Origin: Ipomoea triloba
Lineage: Eukaryota > Streptophyta > Magnoliopsida > Solanales > Convolvulaceae
NCBI RefSeq assembly: GCF_003576645.1
Contig: NC_044927.1
Span: 19,454,217 to 19,518,216, forward strand
DNA: 64,000 bases
Direction of reading: 5' to 3'
Part shown: one piece after another, positions 36,810-47,622 of the stretch
Layout of the letters: each line of letters starts with the position of its first letter
How positions within the stretch are numbered: the first letter of the stretch is position 1
Notes under the pieces: model-generated
The model's input: the letters and a program-made list of their open reading frames with translations, nothing else
What the model was told of the DNA's origin: nothing
Database searches by the model: none
Translations under genes and position numbers: made by a program

Positions 36810-39800
36810 CTCCCCCTTGGACATTATTTGTCCACGATCTTTCTTCGTTAAAAACTTTCTAGGAAAATCCTATGAAAAAAACCTACACAATAAAAGAGTA
36901 CAGAATACATGAATGATATATTCAAATACTTTCATGCCTCGTTAAAAAACTTCACTAGGAAAAACCACGTGGGAAAAAATCTAGTTGAAAAAAAAAGAGT
37001 ACATGATATTTATAAACTCATATATTGTCCTGGTTGCCTCATTAAAAACCTTACACTAAAAAACCCAGTGGGAAAAAACTTAGTTAAGGAAAATAGTACA
37101 ACCATAACTTTATGCGTTTAATCTTCAGGATTTGCAAGAGTTGGTGGTCTTCTAGACCAATAATTTATGTGTATGTTGTTGCTCCCCCTAAAGACAACAA
37201 CCTTCTTGATTGACTCGTTAAAAACCTTACACTTAGAAAACCCGGTGGGAAAAACTTAGTTAAGGGAAAAGGAGTACAATCATAAGCCTTCAGGGCATAA
37301 TCTTCAGGATTTCAGGGTTCGTCTATTTAAGTATTTATTTGAAACTTTCTTCCCGTTTATCATACTCATGCCTCGTTAAAAGACACACTAGAAAAATCCA
37401 ATGAGAAATATCTAGTGAGGAAAAGAGTACATGGTATATATGTATTCATATATTGTTAAAGTACAACTTGTTAGTCTTTTAAGACTCAATCTTCATGATC
37501 GATTTAAGTAAATGTAGTCCTCATATCCCCCTGAAGATAACAATCTTCAAGTTCTACATTTTTTAAAGTAGAATAACTGTTTCAAAAGGAGTGTAGAGGA
37601 GATGATATGGCAATCTTTAGGATTGTTACTATAAGTTAACATTTTATACAACGATTCTCGTGACTCTTCTGGAGCTTATGTAGGTTGAATATAGCCAATA
37701 TTCTTTAACCATACCCACTTAAAAACACACTTTTTACTGTTCTCTCATAAGTTAGTGGATGTAGAACATACATAACTAACTTGGAATTTAGTATCATGGA
37801 GATAAAAAAGGAGCCAATACCAAGTGATCTATGAGAAACACACATTGGTTTATAACATAACTTTACTAGAGGATATTTGGAGCACTAGGAGTTATAAGTG
37901 ATTTCATTGTAAGGACAATGTCAGTCCTAATATGATCACGGAACTTCCAATTCTTCCGTAGTGTTCCAATTAATAATGAAGTAATGGACTTCAAGTCCCA
38001 AAATGTCCTCAGTATCATTTTTGAGTCTAAATGGTTCCTTATTTTAATTCAAAAGATATAATCGTTAGTGTGATAAGTCAATCATACTTATCCACATGAA
38101 ATGCGTTAAAGACATCTTTCTAAAAATAGACTAATTGATGTATATAATTCTTCAAGGAAATACTCGATCTGCCGGTCGAGATAATACTTGATTTTCCAAG
38201 TCCTTTTATTTCTAAAATTCATTTTTAGAGCTAATACTATTAAGCTCTTTACGATGTTTATAATACCAACATAGGTTGTGGTAATGATTAGTAGCCCCTT
38301 AATAAGTACTAATGGTATATATTGATTTTTACATTTTCCTATTTCAGGAGGAAATTACTCAGTTCATTGCTTTACGATTTAAGTAAAGCCTTTGTACTTC
38401 AACAACAAACATGTTGTAATATTTATTTATAGAATTATAGATCCATCAAGGATTTCTCAAATAAGCATATCGTATTTAGTAATTCGATGCTCATTTACAA
38501 CTCAATAAAGAACACTTATCGTCATTGGCAGAGCCATAATGGGGGCAGTGGGGGCAGCTGCCCCCACTCCCCCACCCCATATAATGTGTATATATATTAG
38601 TTATACCAAAATTTAAACAAAGGTTATGCTAGCTTAGATGGTAAGGCCATAATATACTATAACTTGGGTAATGTTTGAATCTTACAGTAGCATCTACTTT
38701 AGCTTTCAATTCATTTTTTATTTGGAACATTGTGGGATTTGTGGCTTTAAAAAAAATTATTAATAGTGAGATGAGTGAATTTTTTTTTTGACATTTTCTA
38801 ATATTAATAGTGTGAATTCTAATTGGGTTTTTTTATTTGTAACATTGTGAGTTCTTCTCGTTTTTTATTTTTTATTTTTTAATATTAATAGTGAGGTGAA
38901 TGATTTATAATGTGTTTTTCATTCAAACTATTTTATCAAATTAATTATGTTTTATATTATGTTTTAAATATTTTTTATCTTGATGTATTTTGATTTTTCA
39001 TCACTAGTTAACAATATTTATGACTCTGTATCTAAGTTTTTCATTTTTTTTTTCAAAATATCTAGTTAATTTTAATCATTCGCCCCCATTGGAGAAGATT
39101 TCTAACTCCGCCATTGCTTATGGTACATATTATCCCTTCAAAATGAGGGTAATAACTCCATTCGTAATTCTTTAAAGAATTCATAATGACACATAATTCC
39201 TTCTTCAAAAGGAGAACTATTCAATCAATTATGATCTGTGCTAAGGTCATATAAAGACCATACCGTCCAATGACCTTTCTGTCATATGGTCACGACGTTT
39301 ATTAGTTGCATATCTAAGTTTAATTTGCCAATTATCTTGTATAACGGAACTTAATGTCATCGTACATAGGAGATTTGATTAAAATCAATCAAGGGTATCT
39401 GCGTGAACCCATGTGCTATTAACACTCGCTATTATACCACCTTATCATTTTCATTTCTCTTTCGTACAAACACTCATTTGTAACCAATAGGGTTAATGTT
39501 CAATGGTGTACATTTTATCAACGGAATCTATTTTAGCGAGTCGAGTTATGCTTTAATTGCTCCTTTAAATATTAAATAATGAGGATGCTTCTGGCACATC
39601 ACCTGGATCCAGTTTATTTAAATGAACAATTATATGGGCGTGTGTTGTCGACAACTATATAATTTTCTTCCAAATTCATGATAATTAATCAGATCGTTGG
39701 CATTACCAAATATTTAGATGTGATCGTTCCGCATCCCTAGTATTATGTTTGTTTGGTGCACCTTACTAGGGTTTTCGTCATCTGAACAAACGTCTTCAGG

Positions 39801-40650
39801 GCATAATCTTTTTAAGACAAGAGTGACAATGCTTCTTTACTAGATTTAATATTATGTTTCATATCTCTTAAACCAATAGATCTCATATACGGAGTATTGA
39901 GATAAATATATTTGGTCCAATTTTGGGATTATATATGGGACCTTGTCACTTTTTTCTGATCAACATGATTAGTGTAACTGTATATATATTTGGCAGATTA
40001 TTTGCTAATATCGCAAATAGATTATCTTCTGAACTTCTAGTTCAGTCTCACTAGTACGTGGATTATAATGAAGATCATTCCATTTCATGGGATTTCTCGT
40101 CATTTAAATTCGGGTATATCTCCCCCTCATGCCATGAACAGATCTTCAGTATGCAGTCACCGTATCTATTGATTCCTTATCATGGTCTCTATGTAAATAG
40201 ATGGAGCTTTATAATCATATATATAGCCCATAAAGATACGCAATGGTGGTGATATAACAATTGGACTGAACACTTAAGAATAGGAACGCAAATTGGGAAA
40301 TGTTTACACGTACTAGGTTAATGGGGGATTTATATGTAGTGAGCTAGATATGAATTAAAAAAAAAGTATATCAAGTATGATGTTCCCAAAATCATTAATA
40401 CATGTTTAGGTTTTATCACAATATTGGCAAACCAAATGATAATCATAAGTACGGTATGATTCTTCAAAAGTGTCAGAATAGCTTTAATAAAATTAAAGCA
40501 ATTACTATCAAATAATTGTAATGACATATCGTATAAGATGATGTGGATAATTTTGTTTGACTCAGATTTATACAACATCGAGATAATATATTTGAACCTT
40601 TTAGTCACGAATTTTTAATTTGTCATCATCATGAACAGCATGATACAAAT
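36810..40650 (-). repeat. Left arm of the large inverted repeat
   Basis: Non-coding. Contains several GCCTCGTTAAAAACCTT..GTGGGAAAAA units and GACCATACCGTCCAATGACC, all found inverted in 42475-46632. Excluding the hAT insertion at 38523-39116, the arm plus its inverted LTR is about 3.5 kb, equal to the other arm without its MITE. Confidence 0.75.
38523..39116. mobile_element. hAT-like element, 594 bp, 8-bp TSD
   Basis: The left end CATTGGCAGAGCCATAATGG and the right end AACTCCGCCATTG are imperfect TIRs. CTTATCGT (38515-38522) and CTTATGGT (39117-39124) match at 7 of 8. The opposite arm has the uninterrupted site. A perfect 20-bp palindrome GTGGGGGCAGCTGCCCCCAC lies at 38548-38567. Confidence 0.8.
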
Positions 40651-42474
40651 CGCAATCGATCATCCGCTATAAAGTCTAGCTTCTGGCTTCATTGTATTAC
40701 ACTATTGTTCCCATTCTCTCTTTAATTTCTTCATTCAGACTTTCTTCTGATTTCTCTATTTTCATTTACTTGCGTAAAAAAAATGGCAAGTCCTTCTCAT
40801 TCCTCTTCTTATTACTAGAATGATCTTATTGATGATCATTCATATTGGGATGAACCATCACCATTGAGGGATAGTGATACAGGTGTCGGCGTATTCGCGT
40901 TCGGTGATGGTGGCTGCAGGCGGCGCTGGCGAGCGTCGGCGTTGGCACTGGCGCTAACTGGCAACTCTCAATCTCTCTCTCCGGCGTCGTTTTTTTTCTC
41001 TCTACCTCTCGCGTTTTTTTTTTCTCTCTTATTTCTATTGTTCTTTTTCTTGTGTCTGAATGGCTGCTACTCTTGCTAGGGTTCCTTTAAAACAAAAAAA
41101 AAGAAGAAAAAAGAGCTCTCTAAAATGTTTTCAATGGGTTTTGGGCCAAGCCCAATTATGCAGCCCCAAGTTTTTTTTTCTTTCTTTGGACCAACATCAT
41201 TTATATAAAGCAAAGGGAGTTTATATCATTATGGCCCAAATAATAGATCATTGTTTGATAAGATATTGGACATTTTTTATTGAACAACAATGATCAATCT
41301 TTTCGATGAAATCCAAATTACATTTTTATTCAAAAAAATACTCCAAGTTAGATTGCGACTTCACTCATCCAACCATCTTCCGCATCCTCTCACCATAGCA
41401 AAGTTATCCTCAACTTTCTCATTAGGATGACGGTTCACTGCATAATGACTGTTCACCTTCTTCACATCATCTTCTTGATGTTTAAGCTCCCGCTCGCTTT
41501 TCTCTTGATTCTGGTTGGAGAATGGTAAGTAGTCACTTGAAACGTCACTGTTTATGGACAATGGTGAGTAGTCACTTGAAACGTCACCGTTTATGGACAA
41601 TGGCGAGTAGTCACTCGAAACATCGCCATTTGTGGACAATAGTGAGTAATCAATTGACAATTCTATAGGATGTTTGTCTTGTTTAAAGGGAGACGATACG
41701 GTCTCCTCTGAGCCAGTTTTTCGCCCTTCGCCTCTTGCTTCCTAAACAGCTAGAACAATTGCTGGTTCAGGCAACTGGCCTTTTGAGATTTTATCTCTGA
41801 TGTTTTATGGCTCCATCTTTTTTGGAGCTAGAGTAGAAATGATATCCCTTCCTATAGCATGACTCCTCTATTTATACATGTTCAATGAGCATCATTTTCA
41901 AATCCTTAATGATTTTTACCAATCCTATTTTTGATTTAATATCAATAATCCATTCAAATCAATGATTGATTTTTCATACTTTTATGAGCATTCTTAGAAA
42001 CTCCTTGCTTTTATGTCATTGACTATATATTAAGAGCTTAATATAGCGGGAGTGTATCAAATCATGTCATGGATATAATGCTATCACGAGATATCTAGGG
42101 ATATCAGTTAAGTTTTTTTTTCTCTCAAATTCTCTTGTGATTACCGCGAGCCATACATGTAAAACAATGCTTTATTTTAGAGCATGAACAACAAATGAAA
42201 ATATTTTCTTCATTTTAAATTGTCGTGAGACAATTATACCCAAAAGCTCTAAACCTAAAGGGACAATACCCTGTTAAATCCAACTACGTTGCATTGCCTG
42301 CAGAAAATGCTCGCGTTGGTCAGAGCATACTGGTAACCTTTTATGATCCTTTCCGGAAGATCTTCATATGAAACCCTATGCAATTTTCCTTACCATTATT
42401 GCTAAGGTTCCTTTTTGTGAGCTCTGATAGAGCCTCACTTTTAATCTACCAGATTAGTAACATTCATGACAAAA
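40651..42474. other. Loop between the inverted arms, gene-like remnants
   Basis: On the plus strand a CT-rich leader precedes an ATG at 40783 whose frame stops after 11 codons (MASPSHSSSYY) but is open beyond the stop (NDLIDDHSYWDEPSPLRDSD). On the minus strand a TATA-like GTATAAATAGAGGAG lies at about 41865-41880, and an open frame follows (next entry). No family was recognised. This may be captured host sequence. Confidence 0.4.
41361..41740 (-). CDS. Unrecognised ORF with 13-residue tandem repeats
   Basis: The minus-strand frame is open from just after a TAG near 41741 to the stop at 41361, without an ATG near its start. The N-terminal part reads EARGEGRKTGSEETV. Then come three to four copies of a 13-aa unit DYSPLSINGDVSS, encoded by a 39-bp tandem repeat at about 41520-41655. 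A charged tail (EKSERELKHQEDD) and VRGCGRWLDE end it. It is probably a gene fragment. No domain was recognised and it lacks a start, so it may not be translated. Confidence 0.35.
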
Positions 42475-45400
42475 ACAATTCATAGCATGACAATACAAAA
42501 TTTTTATCTATCCCAGAAGTGATAGGCTCTTCCTTTATAAATTACAATAGTAATTTTTGTTGCAAGATCCTCATTGCTTTAATTTTATTAAAGCTAGTTT
42601 GGCACTTTTGAGGAATCCTATCGTACCTATGGTTATCATTTGGTGTGCCGAAATGTTATGATAAGACCCACACAGGTATTGATGTTTTGGGGAAATCATA
42701 CTTGATATATTTTAATTCAAATCTAGCTCTCTACATATCAATACCAAATCCCCCATGAACCTAGTACGTGTACACTATTTCCCACTCCGCATTCCTATTC
42801 TTAGTATATAGTATGCAGTCCAATTGTTATATCACCTACATTTGCGTATCTTTATCGGCTATATATAAGGTTATAAAACTCCATCTATTTACATAGAGCC
42901 CATGACAAAGAATCAATAGATACGCTGACTGCATATTGAAGATCGGTTTCACGGCATTAGGGGGAGATATACCCAAATTTAACTTCTGAGAAAACCATAA
43001 AATGGAATGATCTTCATTATAATCCACGTACTAGTAAAACTGAACTAGAAGTTCAGTAGATAATCTATTACGATATTAGCAAATAAATCTGCCAAATATA
43101 TATACCGATAATGTGTGTATATACACTGATCATGTTGATCATAAAGAAAAGTGACTAGGTCACATACATAATCCCCATATTGGACCAAATATGTTTATCT
43201 CGATACTCCTTGACGCCAGAAGCATAGGAGATCTATAAGTTTAAAAGATATGAAACATAACTCTAGATCTAGCAAAGAAGCATTCTCACTTTTGCCTTAA
43301 AAGGAATTATGTTATGAAGACATTTGTCCAGAAGACGAAAACCCTAGTAAGGTGCACCAAACAAACATAATACTAGGGATGCGGAACAATCAGATCTTAA
43401 TATTTTGGAAATGTCAACGATTTGATTAATTTAAAAATTTATAATGAAGACGGGAGAAACTATATACTATAGTTGTCGACAACACATGCCTATATAAATT
43501 GCTCATTTAAATAAACTGGATCCAGGTGAGGTGCCATATGCATTCTCATTATTTAATATTTAAAGGAGCAATTAAGGCACAACTCGACTCGCTAAAACAA
43601 ATTCTCTTGATAAAACATACACCATTGAATGATAACCATGTTGGTTACAAATAGGTGTTTGTACAAAAGAGAAATGAAAACAATAAAGGTGGTATAATAG
43701 CGAGTGTTTGTAGCACATGTGTTCACACAGATACCCTTGATTGATTTTAATAAAATCTCCCATATACGATGACATTAAGTTCCGCTATACAAGATAATTG
43801 GCAGAATAAACTTAGATATGCAGCTAATAAGCGTCATGACCACATGACAATAAGGTCATTGGACGGTATGGTCTTTATATGACCTTAGCACAGACCATAA
43901 TTGACTGAGTAATTCTCCTTTTGAAGAAAGAATTATGTGTCATTATGAATTCGTTAAAGAATTACGAATGGAGTCATTACCCTCATTTAGAAGGGATAAT
44001 ATGTACCATAAGTGTTCTTTATTGAATTGTAAATGAGCATAGAATTACTAAATTTTATTCTTGATGGATTTATATTCTAAAAATAACATTACAACATGTT
44101 TGTTGTTGAAATACAAAGGCTTTACTTAAATCGTAAAGCAATTAACTGAGTAATTTCCTCTTGAAGTAGGAAAATGTAAAAATCAAAATATACCGTAGTA
44201 CTTATAGAGGAGCTACTAATTGTCATACCTATGTTGGTATTATAAACATCGTAAAGAGCTTAATGGTATTAGCTCTAAAAATGAATTTTAGAAATAAAAT
44301 GACTTGGAAAATCAAGTATTATCTCGACCTGCAGATCGAATATTTTCTTGAAAAGTTATATACATCAATCAATCTATGTTTAGAAAGATGTCTTTAACAC
44401 ATTTCATATGGATAAGTATGATTGACTCATCATAGTTAGAGCTGTCAAAACGGGTCCAACCCGTCGGGTTGGGCCCGTTTACCCGTGCTTTTGGACGGGT
44501 TGGGTCGGAGAAATCCCAACCCATCCCGTATTCGGCCCAGCCCGTGGGTTAGACGGGCCAACCCGTATAACTCATGTTCCCGCAGCCCAACCCTCCCCAC
44601 ACTCTCAAATGTATTGTGTTAATATTTTAAAATACTGTTGCTAACCCTTAACCTTTCACATAATGTACCACTATTCAAACCAACTATGCAAAGGACATTT
44701 CTTAAACATCTCTATATACGGATATATTTATTTAGATCATTCAAGCATTATATATAATTTATTTATATTAAATTTATTACAAGTATTAATTAATACATTT
44801 AATAGTATCTTTATATTAATATATAATTTATTAATTTATTTATATTAAATTTATTACTAGAATTAAACTATTAATGAATGCAATTAATTGTATCTTTATA
44901 TAAATATTAATATGAAATTTATTAATTTATTTATATTAAATTTATTACTAGTATTAATTAATACAATTAATTGTATCTTTATATAAATATTAATATAAAG
45001 TTTATTTATAAAATTAAAATGTAATAATATATATGTGTGTATGTATGTGTAGTCTGTGTATAATTTGTATATATATAAACATACATGGTGTTTGTTTAAA
45101 AGGTTTGATTTGCTTGGTTGGAAATGAACTTATTTCTTACTTAAGAGGTTAGGGGTTCAATTCTTAACTTATACAAAATAAAACAATTTTAATAATATTA
45201 AATAAAAAACATTAAAAAAAATTAACGGGCTGGCCCGTTTAGCCCGTCAGCCCGGCCTACACGGGTTGGGTTGGCCAAATCCCAACCCGTGGGAAAACGG
45301 GTCGGCCCGGCCCGGCCCGGCCCGTTTTCGGACCAACCCGAGACGGGCCAGCCCGTATGGGTCGGGCTGGCCCGTTTTGACAGCTCTAATCATAGTAACG

Positions 45401-46632
45401 GTTATATCTCTTGAGGAAGATAACGAACCGTTTAGACTCAAAAATGATACTGAGGACATTTTTGGGACCTGAAGTCCATTACTTCATTATTATTGGAACA
45501 CTACGAAAGAACCAGAAGCTCTGTGATCGTATTAGGACTGACATTGTCCTTACAGTAAAATCACTTATAACTCCTAGTATAATCTAGTACAGTTATGCGA
45601 TAAACCAATGTGTGTTTCTCATAGACCACTTGGTGTTGACTCGTTTTGATCTCCATGATGCTAAATTCCAAACTAGTTATGTTTGTTTTACCTCCACTGC
45701 CTTATGGAAGGTTAATAAAAGTGTGTTTCAAGTGGGTATAGTTAAGGAATATTAGACATGTTATAAAAATATTCAACCCACATAAACTCTAGAAGAGTCA
45801 CGAGATCATTGTATAAAATATTAACTTATAGTGACAATCCTGGAGATTGCCATATCATCTCCTCTACACTCCTTTTGAAACAGTTATTCTACTTTAAGAA
45901 ATGTAGAACTTGAAGATTGTTATCTTTAGGGGGAGATGAGGACTACATTTACTTAAATCGATCCTGAAGATTGAGTCTTAAAAGACTAACAAGTTGTACT
46001 TTAACAATATAAGAATGCATATATAGCTATATACCATGTACTTGAAGATTTTTCTAGTGTGTCTTTTAACGAGGCATGAGTATGATAAATGAGAAGAAAG
46101 TTTCAAATAAATACTTAAATAGACGAACCCCGAAATCCTGAAGATTATGCACTGAAGGCTTATGATTGTACTATTTTTTCCTTAACTAAGTTTTTTATTC
46201 ATCGGGTTTTCTTAAGTTAAGGTTTTTAACGAGGCAATCAGGAAAGTTGTTGTCTTAGGGGGAGCAACAACATACACATAAATTATTAGTCCAGAAGACC
46301 ACCAACTCTTGCAAATCCTGAAGATCAAACGCAGAAAGTTATGATTGTACTCTTTTCCTTAACTAAGTTTTTTCCCACTGGGGTTTTTAGTGTAATGTTT
46401 TTAATGAGGCAACCAGGACTATATATATGAGTTTATAAATATCATGTACTCTTTTCTTCAACTATGTTTTTCCCACGTGGTTTTCCTAGTGAAGTTTTTA
46501 ACGAGGCATGGAAGTATTTGAATATACAATTCATGTACCATGTACTCTTTTATTGTCTAGGTTTTTCCTACAGGGTTTTCCTAGCAAGTTTTAACAAAGC
46601 AAGATCGTGGACAAATAATGACCAAGGGGGAG
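42475..46632 (+). repeat. Right arm of the large inverted repeat
   Basis: Reverse complement of the left arm. From 45990 to 46620 it carries five or six imperfect units of the type TTTTCCCAC..GGTTTTTAACGAGGCA and three GGGGGAG tracts (near 45930, 46259 and 46626), typical of the 3' non-coding part of some plant Copia elements. No pol motifs were seen. Confidence 0.75.
44437..45388. mobile_element. hAT-type MITE, 952 bp, perfect 8-bp TSD
   Basis: Sister of 35210-36162. TAGAGCTGTCAAAACGGGTC at the left mirrors GGCCCGTTTTGACAGCTCTA at the right. ATCATAGT duplicates are at 44429-44436 and 45389-45396. It lacks the 42-bp tandem duplication of its sister. Confidence 0.9.
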
Positions 46633-46871
46633 TGTTATAAATATTATACTTAGTGTGGCCATTATTTTATAACCGTTGTGACGGTCAGACTTATTATTAT
46701 TGTTATTAATACTAGTGCTATATATATTGTGCCTTCTCTTGTAAATGTATGGCAAGTGAAATGAAACTTTGACATTTCACCCTGTTACTTTGTCTCTATC
46801 TCTTTACATATTATTTCCTATCTACTTACAATTCCCGGTTAAGGAGCTAACAGGCCAACGGGCTTACAACA
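46633..46871 (+). repeat. 3' LTR of the 10.6-kb element
   Basis: From TGTTATAAATATTATACTTA to AACGGGCTTACAACA, 239 bp. It retains the segment (ATAACCGTTGTGACGG) lost in the 5' LTR. It is followed by the TSD CTTCT. Confidence 0.85.
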
Positions 46872-46876
46872 CTTCT

Positions 46877-47421
46877 AACTTTTACTCCCGTTCACATTTG
46901 ATTGTAGGAAAAAAAACTGAATGGATAAATATTTTTATCCCCTATTTAAATTAAGCAATCAAGGCATGACATGTCATAGGGAGTAGAAAATAGGAGTAAG
47001 AATTGCGAATACTTGTAGAATTACTCTTTTTGTTTTTTAATTTTTAATACTATTGACTGAAGTTTGATCTTGTGACTTTACCTCAATGAGAATCATAGAT
47101 GTGTCATCAGAGCACAAAGAGCTTGGTGAAGAATTTTGTGATTAATACAGGACAAATAGAACTTTTGTCTTTGAGAAAGTTGTCTTGGAATTAGATTTTA
47201 CAGCTACATACTACAGTAAAAAAATTACTTCGTGTTAATTTCAAAGGATTTTGATGAGTAAAAAAAATTGAGTCACATCTGTGTGAGATTGTCTTACAGA
47301 TCTTTATTCGTGATGCGAGTCGGGTCGAGTCAATATGTAAATATAATACTGATACTGAAAAATGTAATACTAATTGTTGGTTTTATGACTTTTGGGTAGT
47401 CAAAGGCAGGCCAACACTACC
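46877..47421. other. Spacer
   Basis: AT-rich, no ORF. The phrase ACTATTGACTGAAGTTTGAT near 47045 hints at a degraded SINE end, but it is too short to call. Confidence 0.35.
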
Positions 47422-47622
47422 TGTTAAAATAGGTTGAATATAGGAAAAATGTAGGAAAATATATGGAGAGAATATAGGTATTGTATTGCTCAGAATTGCT
47501 TCCCTTTCTCCGTGTATGGAGGGTCTATTTATACATATTTTGGGCTTAAAGCCCTACAAGGAATAAGAATCCTGGATTACCTCATATCAACGAAATCGGG
47601 GCCACGAAACCAAGGAATGTCA
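47422..47622 (-). mobile_element. LTR-like segment (minus strand) truncating gag
   Basis: The minus strand starts TGACATTCC, has a TATA-like ATGTATAAATAGACCC (47523-47538) and ends CCTATTTTAACA, giving TG..CA ends of about 200 bp. I could not find matching TSDs. It abuts the gag remnant at 47623. Confidence 0.45.

Larger units (their letters stand above)
36248..46871 (+). mobile_element. 10.6-kb LTR element with inverted-repeat interior
   Basis: The outer LTRs are at 36248-36552 and 46633-46871, both plus orientation. The target duplication CTTCT is at 36243-36247 and 46872-46876. A polypurine tract AAGGGGGAG precedes the 3' LTR. No gag-pol ORF is visible. Directly after the 5' LTR comes a third, inverted LTR (36561-36809), and the following interior to about 40650 is the reverse complement of about 42475-46632. 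Later insertions are a SINE in the 5' LTR, a hAT element in the left arm and a hAT MITE in the right arm. The superfamily is probably Copia, judged from the multiple GGGGGAG tracts and TTTTTAACGAGGCA-type repeats. Confidence 0.8.

Noticed and set aside
40783..40860. ATG with CT-rich leader as an active gene start
   Set aside because: The frame stops after 11 codons and downstream sequence becomes low-complexity; kept only as a remnant in the loop description.
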